Of a stretch of 64,000 nt of DNA, positions 7,806-16,800 are shown piece after piece. A program made the translations under genes and the position numbers. The notes beneath the pieces are model-generated. The model saw nothing but the letters and a program-made list of their open reading frames with translations, had not been told where the DNA came from and searched no databases. Positions within the stretch are counted from its first letter, which is position 1; every line of letters begins with the position of its first letter. The DNA is from Ornithinimicrobium cavernae (GTDB taxonomy: Bacteria > Actinomycetota > Actinomycetes > Actinomycetales > Dermatophilaceae): the NCBI RefSeq assembly GCF_003121625.1, contig NZ_QDDJ01000009.1:1-64000 (forward strand), read 5' to 3'.

Positions 7806-8855
7806 TCAGGTGCGGTCGTCGCGGCCCGCGAAGAGCGCCCGCGGGTTGTCGATGAGGAGCCGGTCGACCTCGACGCGGGTCAGTCCGTGGCGCAGCAGCC
7901 GTGGCACGAAGTACTGGAGGATGTGGCCGTAGCCAGGGCCCCCGTGGCTGCGCAGCAGTGACTTCAGGAAGATGTCCTGCGAGATGAGCAGCCGGTCACC
8001 GAAGCCGTCGTGCACCAGCTCCGTCAGGGCAGCCGCGTTCTCCTCGTCGGAGGGGCACTGCTCGCCCTGGTCGGCATAGAAGACCTCCATGCCGATCATG
8101 TCGTACTGCACCCAGGCGCCGCGGCGCAGCAGACGGCGCTGGTAGTCCCGGTCGGCCGCGGACGGACCCATGTGGCACAGCACGACGCGCGCCGGGTCCA
8201 CGCCGGTGTCCTCGGCCAGGTCGAGGACCTCGTCACCCCGCCGGAACCAGGCCGGCAGGTGCACCTGCACCGGCAGACCGCTGTCGACCTGGGCGAGCAG
8301 GGCGCCGCGGAGACTGACCCGCTCGGCGTTGGTGAAGTCGGCGCTCACCCCGATCTCCCCGATGATCCCCGGCCGTATGCCGTCACTCCCCTCGGCGAGG
8401 TCGGTCAGGATGGTCTCGGCGACCTGTTCGGGCGCCAGGGCGGCGACATCCGTGGGGTGGCTGCCCTCCAGGTAGTAACCGGTCCCGGCCACCACCTGCA
8501 CCCCGGTCCGCAGACTGACCTCGCGCAGTCCGGACAGGTTGCGCCCGGCGCCCAGACCGGTCGTGTCGATGATCGTGCGCCCTCCGAGGTCGGCGTAGCG
8601 CTGCACCTCCGCGCTCGCGGTGTCGACGTCCTCCAGCCGACAGTTGTCGAGGTTGGCGAAGGGGTCCTGGCGCAGGTCCCAGAGGATGTCCTCGCTCACC
8701 GGCCGGCTGGCCAGGTCCTCGGGGTCCCAGCCTGTCGAGGAGGTCCGGTGGGACCACGAGCTGGCGTCGTTGAAGATGTGCTCGTGGGTGAGGGTGACCC
8801 CCAGGTCGGTGGCCGGCACGGGGCCGGTCACCGTCATGACGCTCGGCTCCGCCAC
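7806..8855 (-). CDS. Phosphotriesterase-family metal-dependent hydrolase
   Basis: 349 residues from a GTG at 8855, two bases after the permease stop and just behind an AGGAAG ribosome-binding site; an internal ATG at 8837 is an alternative. LTHEHIFND near residue 24 supplies the first two metal-binding His residues (HxH). Later GEIGVSADF, VHLPAWFRRGDE, LCHMGPS and LISQDIF fit the rest of the binuclear site of the PTE/amidohydrolase family. Most bacterial members without pesticide selection are lactonases or sugar-ester hydrolases, so a lactone or phospho-sugar derivative from the transporter is a likelier substrate than an organophosphate. Confidence 0.8.
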   Translation of the reverse strand: MAEPSVMTVTGPVPATDLGVTLTHEHIFNDASSWSHRTSSTGWDPEDLASRPVSEDILWDLRQDPFANLDNCRLEDVDTASAEVQRYADLGGRTIIDTTGLGAGRNLSGLREVSLRTGVQVVAGTGYYLEGSHPTDVAALAPEQVAETILTDLAEGSDGIRPGIIGEIGVSADFTNAERVSLRGALLAQVDSGLPVQVHLPAWFRRGDEVLDLAEDTGVDPARVVLCHMGPSAADRDYQRRLLRRGAWVQYDMIGMEVFYADQGEQCPSDEENAAALTELVHDGFGDRLLISQDIFLKSLLRSHGGPGYGHILQYFVPRLLRHGLTRVEVDRLLIDNPRALFAGRDDRT

Positions 8856-8857
8856 GG

Positions 8858-9868
8858 TCACTTCCTGGTCCTGGCGATCCGGCTGAACAGCTTGGTGTTG
8901 AGGAGGATGGCGACGACGAGGATGAGCCCCTGCACGATCGGCACCCAGTAGACGTCGACGCGCAGCTGCACCAGGCCGTTGCTGATCACCCCGAGCGTCA
9001 CGGCACCGATCGCGGAGCCGATCACCGAACCCCGGCCTCCCATCAGGCTGGTGCCGCCGAGGACGACCGCGGTGATCACCTCGAGCTCGAACATGGTGCC
9101 CGAGTTCGGGGAGCCGCTGGAGAGCCGGGCCGCGGTCAGGATGCCGGCGACGGCCGCCGCCCCGCCGGCCAGGCCCAGGACCGCCATCTGGATGCGCCGG
9201 ATGTCGACACCCGAGCGCCGCAGCGACTCCGCGTTGGAGCCCACGGCGGTGACGTAGCGACCGAACTTCGTCTGGCTGAAGACGTACCAGGCCAGGAGCA
9301 CGAAGGCGATGGCGATCCATGTCGGTGTGTACAGGCCGAGCAGCTTGCCGTGGGCCAGCGGCCGGATGAGCGTGGAGTCGATCGGCTCGCTGTAGCCGCC
9401 GGTGACCAGCAGGGCGATCCCCCGCACGGCGGTCAGCGCGGCCAGGGTGACGATGAAGGACTGCAGGAGCCCGTATGCCGCGAGGGCACCGTTGACCAGC
9501 CCGATCACCAGCCCGAGGGCGACAGTGAGCAGGAGCGCCAGCACCGGGTTGCCCGTCGCGGCCCACAGACCCAGTGCCGCGGCGCTCAGGCCCACCACGG
9601 AGCCGACCGACAGGTCGATCTGGCCCGTCGTGATGACGAAGGTCATCGCCATGGCCACGATCACGGTCGGTGCGACCTGCCGGGCCACGTTGACCAGGTT
9701 GTCCGCGCTGAGGAAGTTCTCGGTCTGGACGGAGAAGAAGGCGAACAGCACGATCAGCACGACGCTGATCGAGATCACCCCGAAGTGCTTGCCGACGAAG
9801 GCCGACAGGGCACCGGTGGAGCGGTTCCGCGAGGCGGCGGGGGCCGGAGCGGTCGTGGAGGTAGTCAT
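8858..9868 (-). CDS. Ribose-type ABC transporter permease
   Basis: 336 residues with about 8-10 hydrophobic segments. MAMTFVITTGQIDLSVGSVVGLSA (around residue 80) and AVVLGGTSLMGGRGSVIGSAIGA are hallmarks of the RbsC/AraH/XylH (CUT2) permease family. It lies between the ATPase (8-base gap) and the phosphotriesterase gene. It is the only permease gene here, so it probably works as a homodimer with a single-domain ATPase. Confidence 0.9.
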   Translation of the reverse strand: MTTSTTAPAPAASRNRSTGALSAFVGKHFGVISISVVLIVLFAFFSVQTENFLSADNLVNVARQVAPTVIVAMAMTFVITTGQIDLSVGSVVGLSAAALGLWAATGNPVLALLLTVALGLVIGLVNGALAAYGLLQSFIVTLAALTAVRGIALLVTGGYSEPIDSTLIRPLAHGKLLGLYTPTWIAIAFVLLAWYVFSQTKFGRYVTAVGSNAESLRRSGVDIRRIQMAVLGLAGGAAAVAGILTAARLSSGSPNSGTMFELEVITAVVLGGTSLMGGRGSVIGSAIGAVTLGVISNGLVQLRVDVYWVPIVQGLILVVAILLNTKLFSRIARTRK

Positions 9869-9876
9869 CGGTCAGC

Positions 9877-10638
9877 TCACTTCCCCATCATGGCGGTGAC
9901 GAGTTCGGACAGGTCGGTCTCGGAGGGCTGGAGCTCACGGTGCAGCACGCCCTCGTAGAGGACGACGAAACGGTCGCAGACCTCGAAGAGGTCCTGGAGC
10001 CGGTGGGTGATCAGCACGACGCTGACACCGCGGGCCGAGACGTCCCGGATCAGCTGCAGGACCATCTCCACCTCCTTGGCGGCGAGGGCAGCCGTCGGCT
10101 CGTCGAGCACGAGCACCTTGGGGTCGAAGGTCACCGCCCGGGCGATCGCGACGGCCTGCCGCTGCCCACCGGAGAGGTTGCCGACCTCCTGGTAGGTGTC
10201 ACTGATCCGGATGTGCAGGGTCGAGAGGTCCTGGGCGGCTTCGGCGTGCATCCTCTTGTGGTCCAGTCGCCGGGTCCACCGGTGGTGGATCTCGCGTCCG
10301 AGGAAGAGGTTGGCGGCGACGTCCAGGTCGTTGCAGAGGGCCAGGTCCTGGTAGACCATCTCGATGCCGTGGGCCCGCGCCTCCCGGGGCCCGGCCCCGG
10401 TCAGTTCGACGCCGTCCACCAGGATCTTGCCGCTGTCCGGTGTGACGGCGCCGGCCAGCATCTTCATCAGGGTCGACTTGCCGGCTCCGTTGTCCCCGAC
10501 GAGGCCGATGACCTCGCCGGGGGCCACACGGAGGTTGACTCCGCGGAGCACGTCGAGCACCCCATAGCGCTTGCGAATGTCGGCCATCTCCACGCGGGGC
10601 TGGGCGTGGCTCGGGCGCTCCGTGGCAGTCGTCGGCAC
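9877..10638 (-). CDS. Sugar ABC transporter ATP-binding protein (single-domain, FrcA-like)
   Basis: 253 residues and one nucleotide-binding domain: Walker A GDNGAGKST (about residue 46), signature NLSGGQRQAVAIARA, Walker B VLVLDEPTAAL and switch His in LITHRLQD. Ribose-type importers usually have a duplicated RbsA of about 500 residues, so this is the shorter FrcA-type arrangement. The N-terminal 20 residues are polar and unconserved-looking. It energises the adjacent permease. Confidence 0.9.
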   Translation of the reverse strand: MPTTATERPSHAQPRVEMADIRKRYGVLDVLRGVNLRVAPGEVIGLVGDNGAGKSTLMKMLAGAVTPDSGKILVDGVELTGAGPREARAHGIEMVYQDLALCNDLDVAANLFLGREIHHRWTRRLDHKRMHAEAAQDLSTLHIRISDTYQEVGNLSGGQRQAVAIARAVTFDPKVLVLDEPTAALAAKEVEMVLQLIRDVSARGVSVVLITHRLQDLFEVCDRFVVLYEGVLHRELQPSETDLSELVTAMMGK

Positions 10639-10692
10639 GGGGTGAACTCCTTGGTCGGGGCGGGTTCTGCTACGGGCTGTCGGTGCTGCTGG

Positions 10693-11673
10693 TCAGGAGA
10701 AGATCTCGCGGTAGTCGTCGACGTTCTCGGAGGTCACGATGGTGATCGGCACGTCGATGAAGCCCTTCGGCTCGGCGCCGCCCAGGATCGCCTTGAGCTC
10801 CGTGACCGCCTCGACACCCTCCTGCTTCGGGTCCTGCTGGATGACCGCCTCGACCACTCCGCTGTCGATGCCGGCGATGACCTCCTTGGTCAGGTCCCAG
10901 CCGATCACCGTCGTCTCGCCGCCGCCGGACAGCGCAGCGGTGGCGCCGACGGTGGCCGGCTCGCCGGTGGTGTAGATGAAGTCCAGGTCCGGCTGGGCCG
11001 TCACCAGGTCCTGCGCGGCGGTGGCTGCCGTCTCCTGGACGTTCTCGCCGTTGGCGCTCTGGGTGTACTCCGCGCCGTTGGCGTCGATCACCTCGCGGAA
11101 GCTCTCCTCCCGCTGGATCTGGATGAAGGAGTTCTTGGCGTCGACGACGCCGTAGCTGCGGCCCTCGGCCAGGCCGTTGTCGACCAGCCACTGACCGGCC
11201 TCCTTGCCCGCGGCAAGGTTGTCCACCCCCACGAAGGTCTCCACGCCCTCGAGCTCGGCGTCGATCGCCACGACCGGGATCCCCTGCGCCTGTGCCGCCT
11301 CGACCGCCGGCATGACGCCGTTGACGTCGATCGCGACGACGATGAGCCCGTCGACGTCCTGCGTCACGAAGTTCTCGATGTCGTTGCTCTGTCGGGCCGA
11401 GTCGTTGTTGGCGTTGGCGATGGTCAGGGTGCACCCGAGCTCGTCGGCAGCCTCCTGGGCGCCCTCGTTCATCTGGGTGAAGAAGACGGCCGTCTGGTTG
11501 ATCTGGGTCATGCCGATGGTGCACTCGCCGTCGTCCGCCGCCGTCTCCGCGCCGTTGTCGTTGTCGGCGGGAGCGGGCTCCTCGTTGCCGGTGCTGCACG
11601 CACCGAGGAAGAGGACACCGGAGAGGCCGAGAGCAACAGCGAGGCCGGCGCGTGGGGTCATTCGTGGGGTCAT
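10693..11673 (-). CDS. Ribose-type ABC transporter substrate-binding lipoprotein
   Basis: 326 residues from the ATG at 11673, five bases after a strong GGAGGAA. The signal peptide ends in the lipobox LGAC (Cys about residue 25), then an acidic linker, then a periplasmic-binding-protein type 1 fold: CTIGMTQINQTAVFFTQMNEGAQEAADELG, DGLIVVAIDVNG and a C-terminal GVEAVTELKAIL. It captures the sugar or nucleoside-like ligand outside the cell. It is the first gene of the operon, just behind the putative LacI-type operator, so expression probably rises when ligand is present. Confidence 0.92.
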   Translation of the reverse strand: MTPRMTPRAGLAVALGLSGVLFLGACSTGNEEPAPADNDNGAETAADDGECTIGMTQINQTAVFFTQMNEGAQEAADELGCTLTIANANNDSARQSNDIENFVTQDVDGLIVVAIDVNGVMPAVEAAQAQGIPVVAIDAELEGVETFVGVDNLAAGKEAGQWLVDNGLAEGRSYGVVDAKNSFIQIQREESFREVIDANGAEYTQSANGENVQETAATAAQDLVTAQPDLDFIYTTGEPATVGATAALSGGGETTVIGWDLTKEVIAGIDSGVVEAVIQQDPKQEGVEAVTELKAILGGAEPKGFIDVPITIVTSENVDDYREIFS

Positions 11674-11689
11674 GGTTCCTCCAGGGTGG

Positions 11690-11709
11690 CTCGGCAATCG
11701 ATTTCCGAG
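11690..11709. promoter_or_regulatory. Putative LacI-family operator
   Basis: CTCGGCAATCGATTTCCGAG is a 20-bp palindrome with nine of ten base pairs matching and a central CG, the hallmark of LacI/PurR-type operators. It lies 16 bp upstream of the binding-protein gene and about 100 bp from the divergent LacI-family regulator gene, so binding there would block the transporter operon. Confidence 0.65.
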
Positions 11710-11810
11710 AGTGGGGCCACGGTAGCGTGTCGTCCGCACGAGCGGAAGAGGCGCGCGCAACTTTTTTCCCGGCGACGCCCGCGCACGGGCGAGGACACGG
11801 ACGGAGGACG

Positions 11811-12833
11811 ATGGCCCGACGGACCCACAGGGTGACGATCAGCGACGTCGCCGCGCGCGCCGGCGTCTCCCCCGCGACGGTCTCCCGTGCGCTCACCGGC
11901 AGCCGCCCGATGTCCCCCGAGCTGGCCGAGCGCGTCCGCACGGCCGCGCAGGAGCTGGGTTACCGGGTCAACCTGTTGGGCCGCGCACTGCGCCAGCAGC
12001 GCAGCAGCGTGATGGGACTGGTCGTGCCGGACCTGGACAACCCGTTCTTCGCCTCTCTGGCCGAGCACCTGAGCCGGGTCGTGGAGACGTCCGACATCGA
12101 GCTGCTCGTCGCCAGTGCGGGTGACAGCGTGGAGACCGAGCGCCGCATGATCTCCTCCTTCCTGGACCGGCAGGTGGACTCGCTGGTCGTGATCCCGTGC
12201 GACGAGGTCCAGAGTCAGGGGGGTCTCGAGGAAGCGACCGATCATGCGGTGACCGTGCAGCTGGACCGCCGGGTGCTGGAGACCGGCGCCTACTACGTGG
12301 GGTGTGACAACCGCTACGGCATGTCACTGGTGGCGGGTCACGTGCGCGACGACGTCGATGCGGAGGCGCAGCCGGTGGTCTTCGTCGGGGCGGAACCCCG
12401 CTCCTCCTCGGCCCACGAGCGGCTGGAGGAGTTCCGCCGTCAGTTCCCGGGGTCTCGGGTCCTTCTCGGCACCTTCGACGTGCGCTGGGGCCAGCAGGCG
12501 GCGGACCGGCTCCTCGACGCCGGCATGACCCGGGGCACCCTGGTCGCCGCCGCAGACATCATCGCCCTCGGCCTGCTCAGCCGCCTCCAGGCCCGTGGCC
12601 ACCGGGTGCCCGACGACTTCCGGGTGATCGGCTTCGACGGTGTCGGCGTCACCCGTCTGGCCCATCCCGAGCTGACCACGGTCCGCCAGCCGGTCGAGGA
12701 GATGAGCCGCCGCATCCTGGAGCTCGTCGGCGACCTTCCGGTCGACGGTGCCGAGCAGGAGATCAGGATCCGGCCCACGCTGGTCCTCGGTCCCTCGAGT
12801 CCACCGGCCGCACGCTCCGGACGGCGCTCCTGA
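11811..12833 (+). CDS. LacI-family transcriptional regulator of the sugar/nucleoside operon
   Basis: 340 residues, with ATG a few bases after ACGGAGGA. The helix-turn-helix VTISDVAARAGVSPATVSRAL (residues about 8-28) and hinge LGYRVNLLGRALRQQRS are classical LacI elements. The effector domain (VMGLVVPDLDNPFFASLAEHL to VIGFDGVGVTRLAHPELTTVRQP) resembles ribose or purine-binding regulators. It is divergent from the ABC operon, and a palindromic operator lies in the shared 137-bp region. The ligand is probably the transported sugar or a breakdown product. Confidence 0.92.
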   Translation: MARRTHRVTISDVAARAGVSPATVSRALTGSRPMSPELAERVRTAAQELGYRVNLLGRALRQQRSSVMGLVVPDLDNPFFASLAEHLSRVVETSDIELLVASAGDSVETERRMISSFLDRQVDSLVVIPCDEVQSQGGLEEATDHAVTVQLDRRVLETGAYYVGCDNRYGMSLVAGHVRDDVDAEAQPVVFVGAEPRSSSAHERLEEFRRQFPGSRVLLGTFDVRWGQQAADRLLDAGMTRGTLVAAADIIALGLLSRLQARGHRVPDDFRVIGFDGVGVTRLAHPELTTVRQPVEEMSRRILELVGDLPVDGAEQEIRIRPTLVLGPSSPPAARSGRRS

Positions 12834-12912
12834 GCCGGCGGACGAGCAGGCGGTAGGGACGGAGGCGACGGTGAGGATGGCACTCACGCCCGTCCCGGTC
12901 GGGGCCGGCCAC

Positions 12913-12930
12913 CGGTCCCGGTAGGGACCG
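12913..12930. terminator. Hairpin between convergent regulator and sortase genes
   Basis: CGGTCCC and GGGACCG form a 7-bp stem around a GGTA loop, close to the stops of both converging genes. There is no T-tract. Confidence 0.4.
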
Positions 12931-12931
12931 C

Positions 12932-13735
12932 TCAGGGCACGGGAGTCGCGGTCACCACGATGTTGTCGGTGTGCGTCCACCGGCCGTCCTCGGTGCGGAT
13001 GATCGGCCCACCGCACGTGACCAGCGTGAGCACCCGGGGCCCGGAGTCGTCGAAGACAGCCGCTGGCAGTGACGTCTTGCGATAGTTGCGGACGGACGTG
13101 ACTGCCCAGGCCGTCTGGGCACCGGCACCATCGACGGTGACCACCGTGGCCCCCGCCCGCAGCCGCCCCAGGAAGTAGAGGGCACCGTGGTGTCCCTGCT
13201 GCGTGACGTGCCCGGCGATCAGGCTCGAGCCCCCGGGCGCCTCCAACGGGCTGGTGGTGTCGAGCAGGCCCACCTGCCGAAGGTCCGACGGCAGCTCCAT
13301 CTCGTCGGTGGAGGTGACGCCCTGCGGCACGATCGGGGCCGAGACATAGATGGAGGGGATGTAGAGGTGGTTGACCGGGTGCCCCGCCCCGGCCACCGGT
13401 CCCGCGCCGCCCGCGCGACCGCTGACCGCCTGCACTGTGTCCGCGCGGACCTCTGCCGGCACGGTGACCGGCGCGGTGTTGACGAACGGACCGAGGTCAG
13501 CGTCGTCCGGGATGACGAGCGGCAGGTCCGCGGCGAGTCGGTCCAGCGCCAGGGCCTCGCCCGCGCTGAGCGAGAACTCCTGGTCAGGTGCCGGCGTCGC
13601 CTCCGGAGGTGTCTCGCGCAGGCCGGTGAGCACCAGGAACCCACCGCCCGCGAAGAGCAGGGCACACATCGCCACCACGGCGACAGGACCCCACCTGCTC
13701 CGGGGCCTCCGGTTCGGCCTGCGGTCCGTCGTCAT
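12932..13735 (-). CDS. Sortase (class E/F-like) adjacent to its likely substrate
   Basis: 267 residues from ATG after a good GGAGGG site. One N-terminal membrane anchor (about residues 17-38) precedes an extracytoplasmic linker and the sortase beta-barrel. The catalytic triad is visible: His176 in LIAGHVTQQG, Cys241 in TLVTCGG, and Arg252 in GRWTHTDN. It would cleave the LIPTG signal of the large surface protein encoded immediately upstream and join it to the cell wall. A strong hairpin separates the two genes, so sortase may be made at a lower level. Confidence 0.88.
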   Translation of the reverse strand: MTTDRRPNRRPRSRWGPVAVVAMCALLFAGGGFLVLTGLRETPPEATPAPDQEFSLSAGEALALDRLAADLPLVIPDDADLGPFVNTAPVTVPAEVRADTVQAVSGRAGGAGPVAGAGHPVNHLYIPSIYVSAPIVPQGVTSTDEMELPSDLRQVGLLDTTSPLEAPGGSSLIAGHVTQQGHHGALYFLGRLRAGATVVTVDGAGAQTAWAVTSVRNYRKTSLPAAVFDDSGPRVLTLVTCGGPIIRTEDGRWTHTDNIVVTATPVP

Positions 13736-13755
13736 CTGACCCTCCGTCGTTGAGG

Positions 13756-13790
13756 GCGGCCGGACCCCGGTGGTCCCGGGGCCCGGCCGC
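13756..13790 (-). terminator. Strong hairpin between surface-protein and sortase genes
   Basis: GCGGCCGG pairs with CCGGCCGC and, after one mismatch, CCCCGG with CCGGGG around a five-base loop. It lies after the surface-protein stop and before the sortase start. There is no T-run, as is usual in high-GC actinobacteria, so it may terminate or merely attenuate. Confidence 0.6.
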
Positions 13791-13863
13791 GGGTTGGCTC
13801 CGTGCCCGGTCGCTCGTGACCGGTTCCGGCCGCGCGAAGGGCGGAGTGCCTGCGGGAGCTGCG

Positions 13864-16800
13864 CTAGTTCCGGCGACGGCGGAGGAACGCAGCCGCGCCG
13901 AGGAGGGCGATCACCATCGCGGCGAGACCCGAGCCGACCATCCCGGCTCGCGGGCCGCCCGCCACCGGGTCGCCGGTGGGGATCAGTGGCTGAGCGTGTG
14001 GTGGCTGCGGCTCCACCGGGGGCTGGGGCTCCACCGGGGGCTGGGGCTCCACCGGGGGCTGGGGCTCCACCGGGGGCTGGGGCTCCACCGGGGGCTGGGG
14101 CTCCACCGGGGGCTGCGGCTCCACCGGGGGCTGCGGCTCCACCGGGGGCTGGGGCTCCACCGGAGGCTGCGGCTCCACCGGCGGCTGCGGCTCCACCGGC
14201 GGCTTGGGAACGACCAGGCCCGCGACGCACACCTGGACGGTGCGCCGGGCGAGGTCACCGGTCGCCGGGATGCTCGCCGTGTTGGTGTGGGCGAGGCACT
14301 CGCCCGGGACGCCCGGCAGGTCGAGCTCGTAGGGGAAACCGGTGGCTCCGTCGTGCCAGTTGACCGTGCCCAGGAGTGTGCCGGGAGCCTCGCCGGTCAC
14401 CAGGTCGTCGAACACCGGCACGTCGAGGTTGACCTCACGGTCCAGTGCGAATGTCACCTCGACGGGCGCGCTGGACGTCCGACCAGCACCGTCGGCGTCG
14501 GTCCAGCTCACCCGCGCCGTCGTGCTGCCCTCGTAGTCGGGTTGCTCCTCGAAGAAGCACTCATAGGGCAGGGACCGGGTCTCACCTGCGGTGAGCACGG
14601 TCTCCTCTCCCCCGCCGACGACACAGGAGCCACCGACGCCGGGCACGCCGGTCACCGTCAGCGTCATCTCCTGGAAGTCGTTCGGGTTGGTCACGCTGAT
14701 CTCTCCCGACAGCTCCCACCCGGAGTCGACGAACCCGTCCGGGCTGGCCGTGACCAGGTAGCTGAAGCGTGCGGCACCGGACTGCGGGAGCTCCGCGTGC
14801 GGACGGTCGACCGTCTTGGCGAGCTCCCAGTCATAGGTCCGGTCGTAGGCGGCCTGTGCCGTCGTGCTCACCTGCGGAGCCGCCTCGGTGCAGACCGTCA
14901 CGTCGACCGACGCCCGGTCCCCCACCGACTGGCCCCCTGCCGCGGCGGCAGCAGCTCCAGTGGCAGACGACCGGAGGACGGCAGTGTTGGTGTGGTCGAC
15001 ACACGTCCCCACCTCCCCGGCCAGGTGCAGCGTGTAGGCGAACTCCGTGGGACCGTCGTGCCAGCCGACCGTGCCCAGCAGCTCACCCGGAGCCTCCCCG
15101 GTCGTCTTGTCGTCGTGCACCGCGACCTCCGGGTCGGTCTCCTCGTCCACCGAGAAGGTCACGGGTGCCGAGGCCTCGACCGTGCCCGAGGTGTCCCCCG
15201 GTCCGGTCCAGGCCAGGGTCGCCAGCGCAGTGCCCTCGTAGGCCGGCTGCTCACCGAAGGTGCACTCGTAGCCCAGGGCCCGGGTCCCGCCCGGCTCCAC
15301 GACGACGTCGCCGGGGGCCGCCGCGACACACTCGCCACCCAGACCGGTGACGTCGGTGACACTCAGGGTGAGCTCGCCGCCCTCGTAGGTGTTCGGGTTG
15401 GTCACGAGGACCTCTCCGGCCAGGGACCAGCCCGAGTCCGTGTAGCCCTCGGGCACGACCGACACGACGTAGGCGAACTCTGCCGCGCCCTCCTCGGCGA
15501 GGACCACCCGGCTCCGGTCGACCTGCTTGGTCAGCGACCAGTCATAGGTGCGGTCGTAGTCCGCCTCCACCGTGGCCGTGACCTCCGGCGCCACCGCCGC
15601 GCAGACCGACACGACCTCCTCGGCCTCTGCCCCGGTCGCCGGGATCGTCGCGGTGTTCGTGTGGTCCACACAGGTGCCGGCCTGACCCGCCAGGGCCAGC
15701 GAGTACTCGAACGGGGTCGGGCTGCCCTGGTCGTTCCAGGTGGCGCTGCCCAACAGCTCCCCGGGGACCGCACCGGTCGCCAGGTCGTCGTAGACGTCGA
15801 CCGTCTCGTGCGTCTGCCCGCCGACCTCGAAGTGCACCGGCGCCTCGGTGGTCACGGTGCGCAGGGACCCGTCGGACCCGGTCCACTCGACCGTCGCGGT
15901 GGCGCCGACCCCGTCGTCCGGCTGCTCGGCGAACGTGCAGCCGAAGGCCAGCGCCGCGCTCGCCCCGCCGGCCAGCTCCTGGCCGGCCACGTCCGCGACC
16001 TCGCACGTCCCGCCGGGCACCTCCGCACCGGTGAGGTCGACGGTGACCGGCGCCTCGGCATACCGGTTGGGGTTGGTCACCAGCACCTGACCGGTCACCG
16101 CCCAGCCGGAGTCGACCTGGCCGCTGGGCGTCGCCGTCACCGTGTAGTCGACGGTCGCGGTGCCGTTCCCGGTGACGGTCACGGCCGACTGGTCGGCCCT
16201 CTTGCTCAGGTCCCACTCGTAGAGCCGGTCGTAGGTCCCCGACGCGCGCGCCGAGACCTCAGGAGCGAGCTCGACACAGACCGTCACCTGCTCCGTGGCC
16301 CGGTCACCGGTCGCCGGGATGACCGCCGTGTTCCGGTATGCCGTGCACTCACCCGGCACTCCGGCCTGCGGGTTCGGGTAGCTGAAGTCGGACGGACCGT
16401 CGTGCCACGTGGCAGTCCCGAGGAGCTCGCCCGGGGCCTCCAGGGTCACCTTGTCGTCGAACACCGGAACCTCCACGTTGTGCTCGGTCGCTGCGTGGAA
16501 GGTGACACTCTCCGGCTCGGTGGAGGTGCGATGCGCCACACCGGCGCTGTCGGTCCAGATCACCGTGGCGGCGCTCGTGCCACCGCGGTAGTCCGGCTGC
16601 TCCTCGAACGCACACTGGTAGGTGGTGGTGGCCCGGCCGCCACCGGGCACCACGAGCTCGGGACGGTCGACCGTGCAGCGGGCGTCGGCACCGAGGTCTA
16701 CCGTCTCGGTGACGTCCACCGTGACGTCCGCGGTGTTCGGGTTGTCGACCGTGATCTCACCGGTCAGGGACCACGCCGTGTCCGCGAAGCCGTCCGGTGT

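Noticed and set aside
7806-8855. Organophosphate pesticide hydrolase
   Set aside because: The metal-binding motifs fit the family, but the gene sits in a sugar/nucleoside operon, so a lactone or sugar derivative is a likelier substrate.
9940-11835. Long plus-strand open frame opposite the transporter genes
   Set aside because: It is a shadow of the ABC ATPase and binding-protein genes, whose motifs are clear on the minus strand.
14005-14202. CRISPR-like regularly spaced repeat
   Set aside because: Eleven 18-bp units are contiguous with no spacers and encode PPVEPQ in frame.
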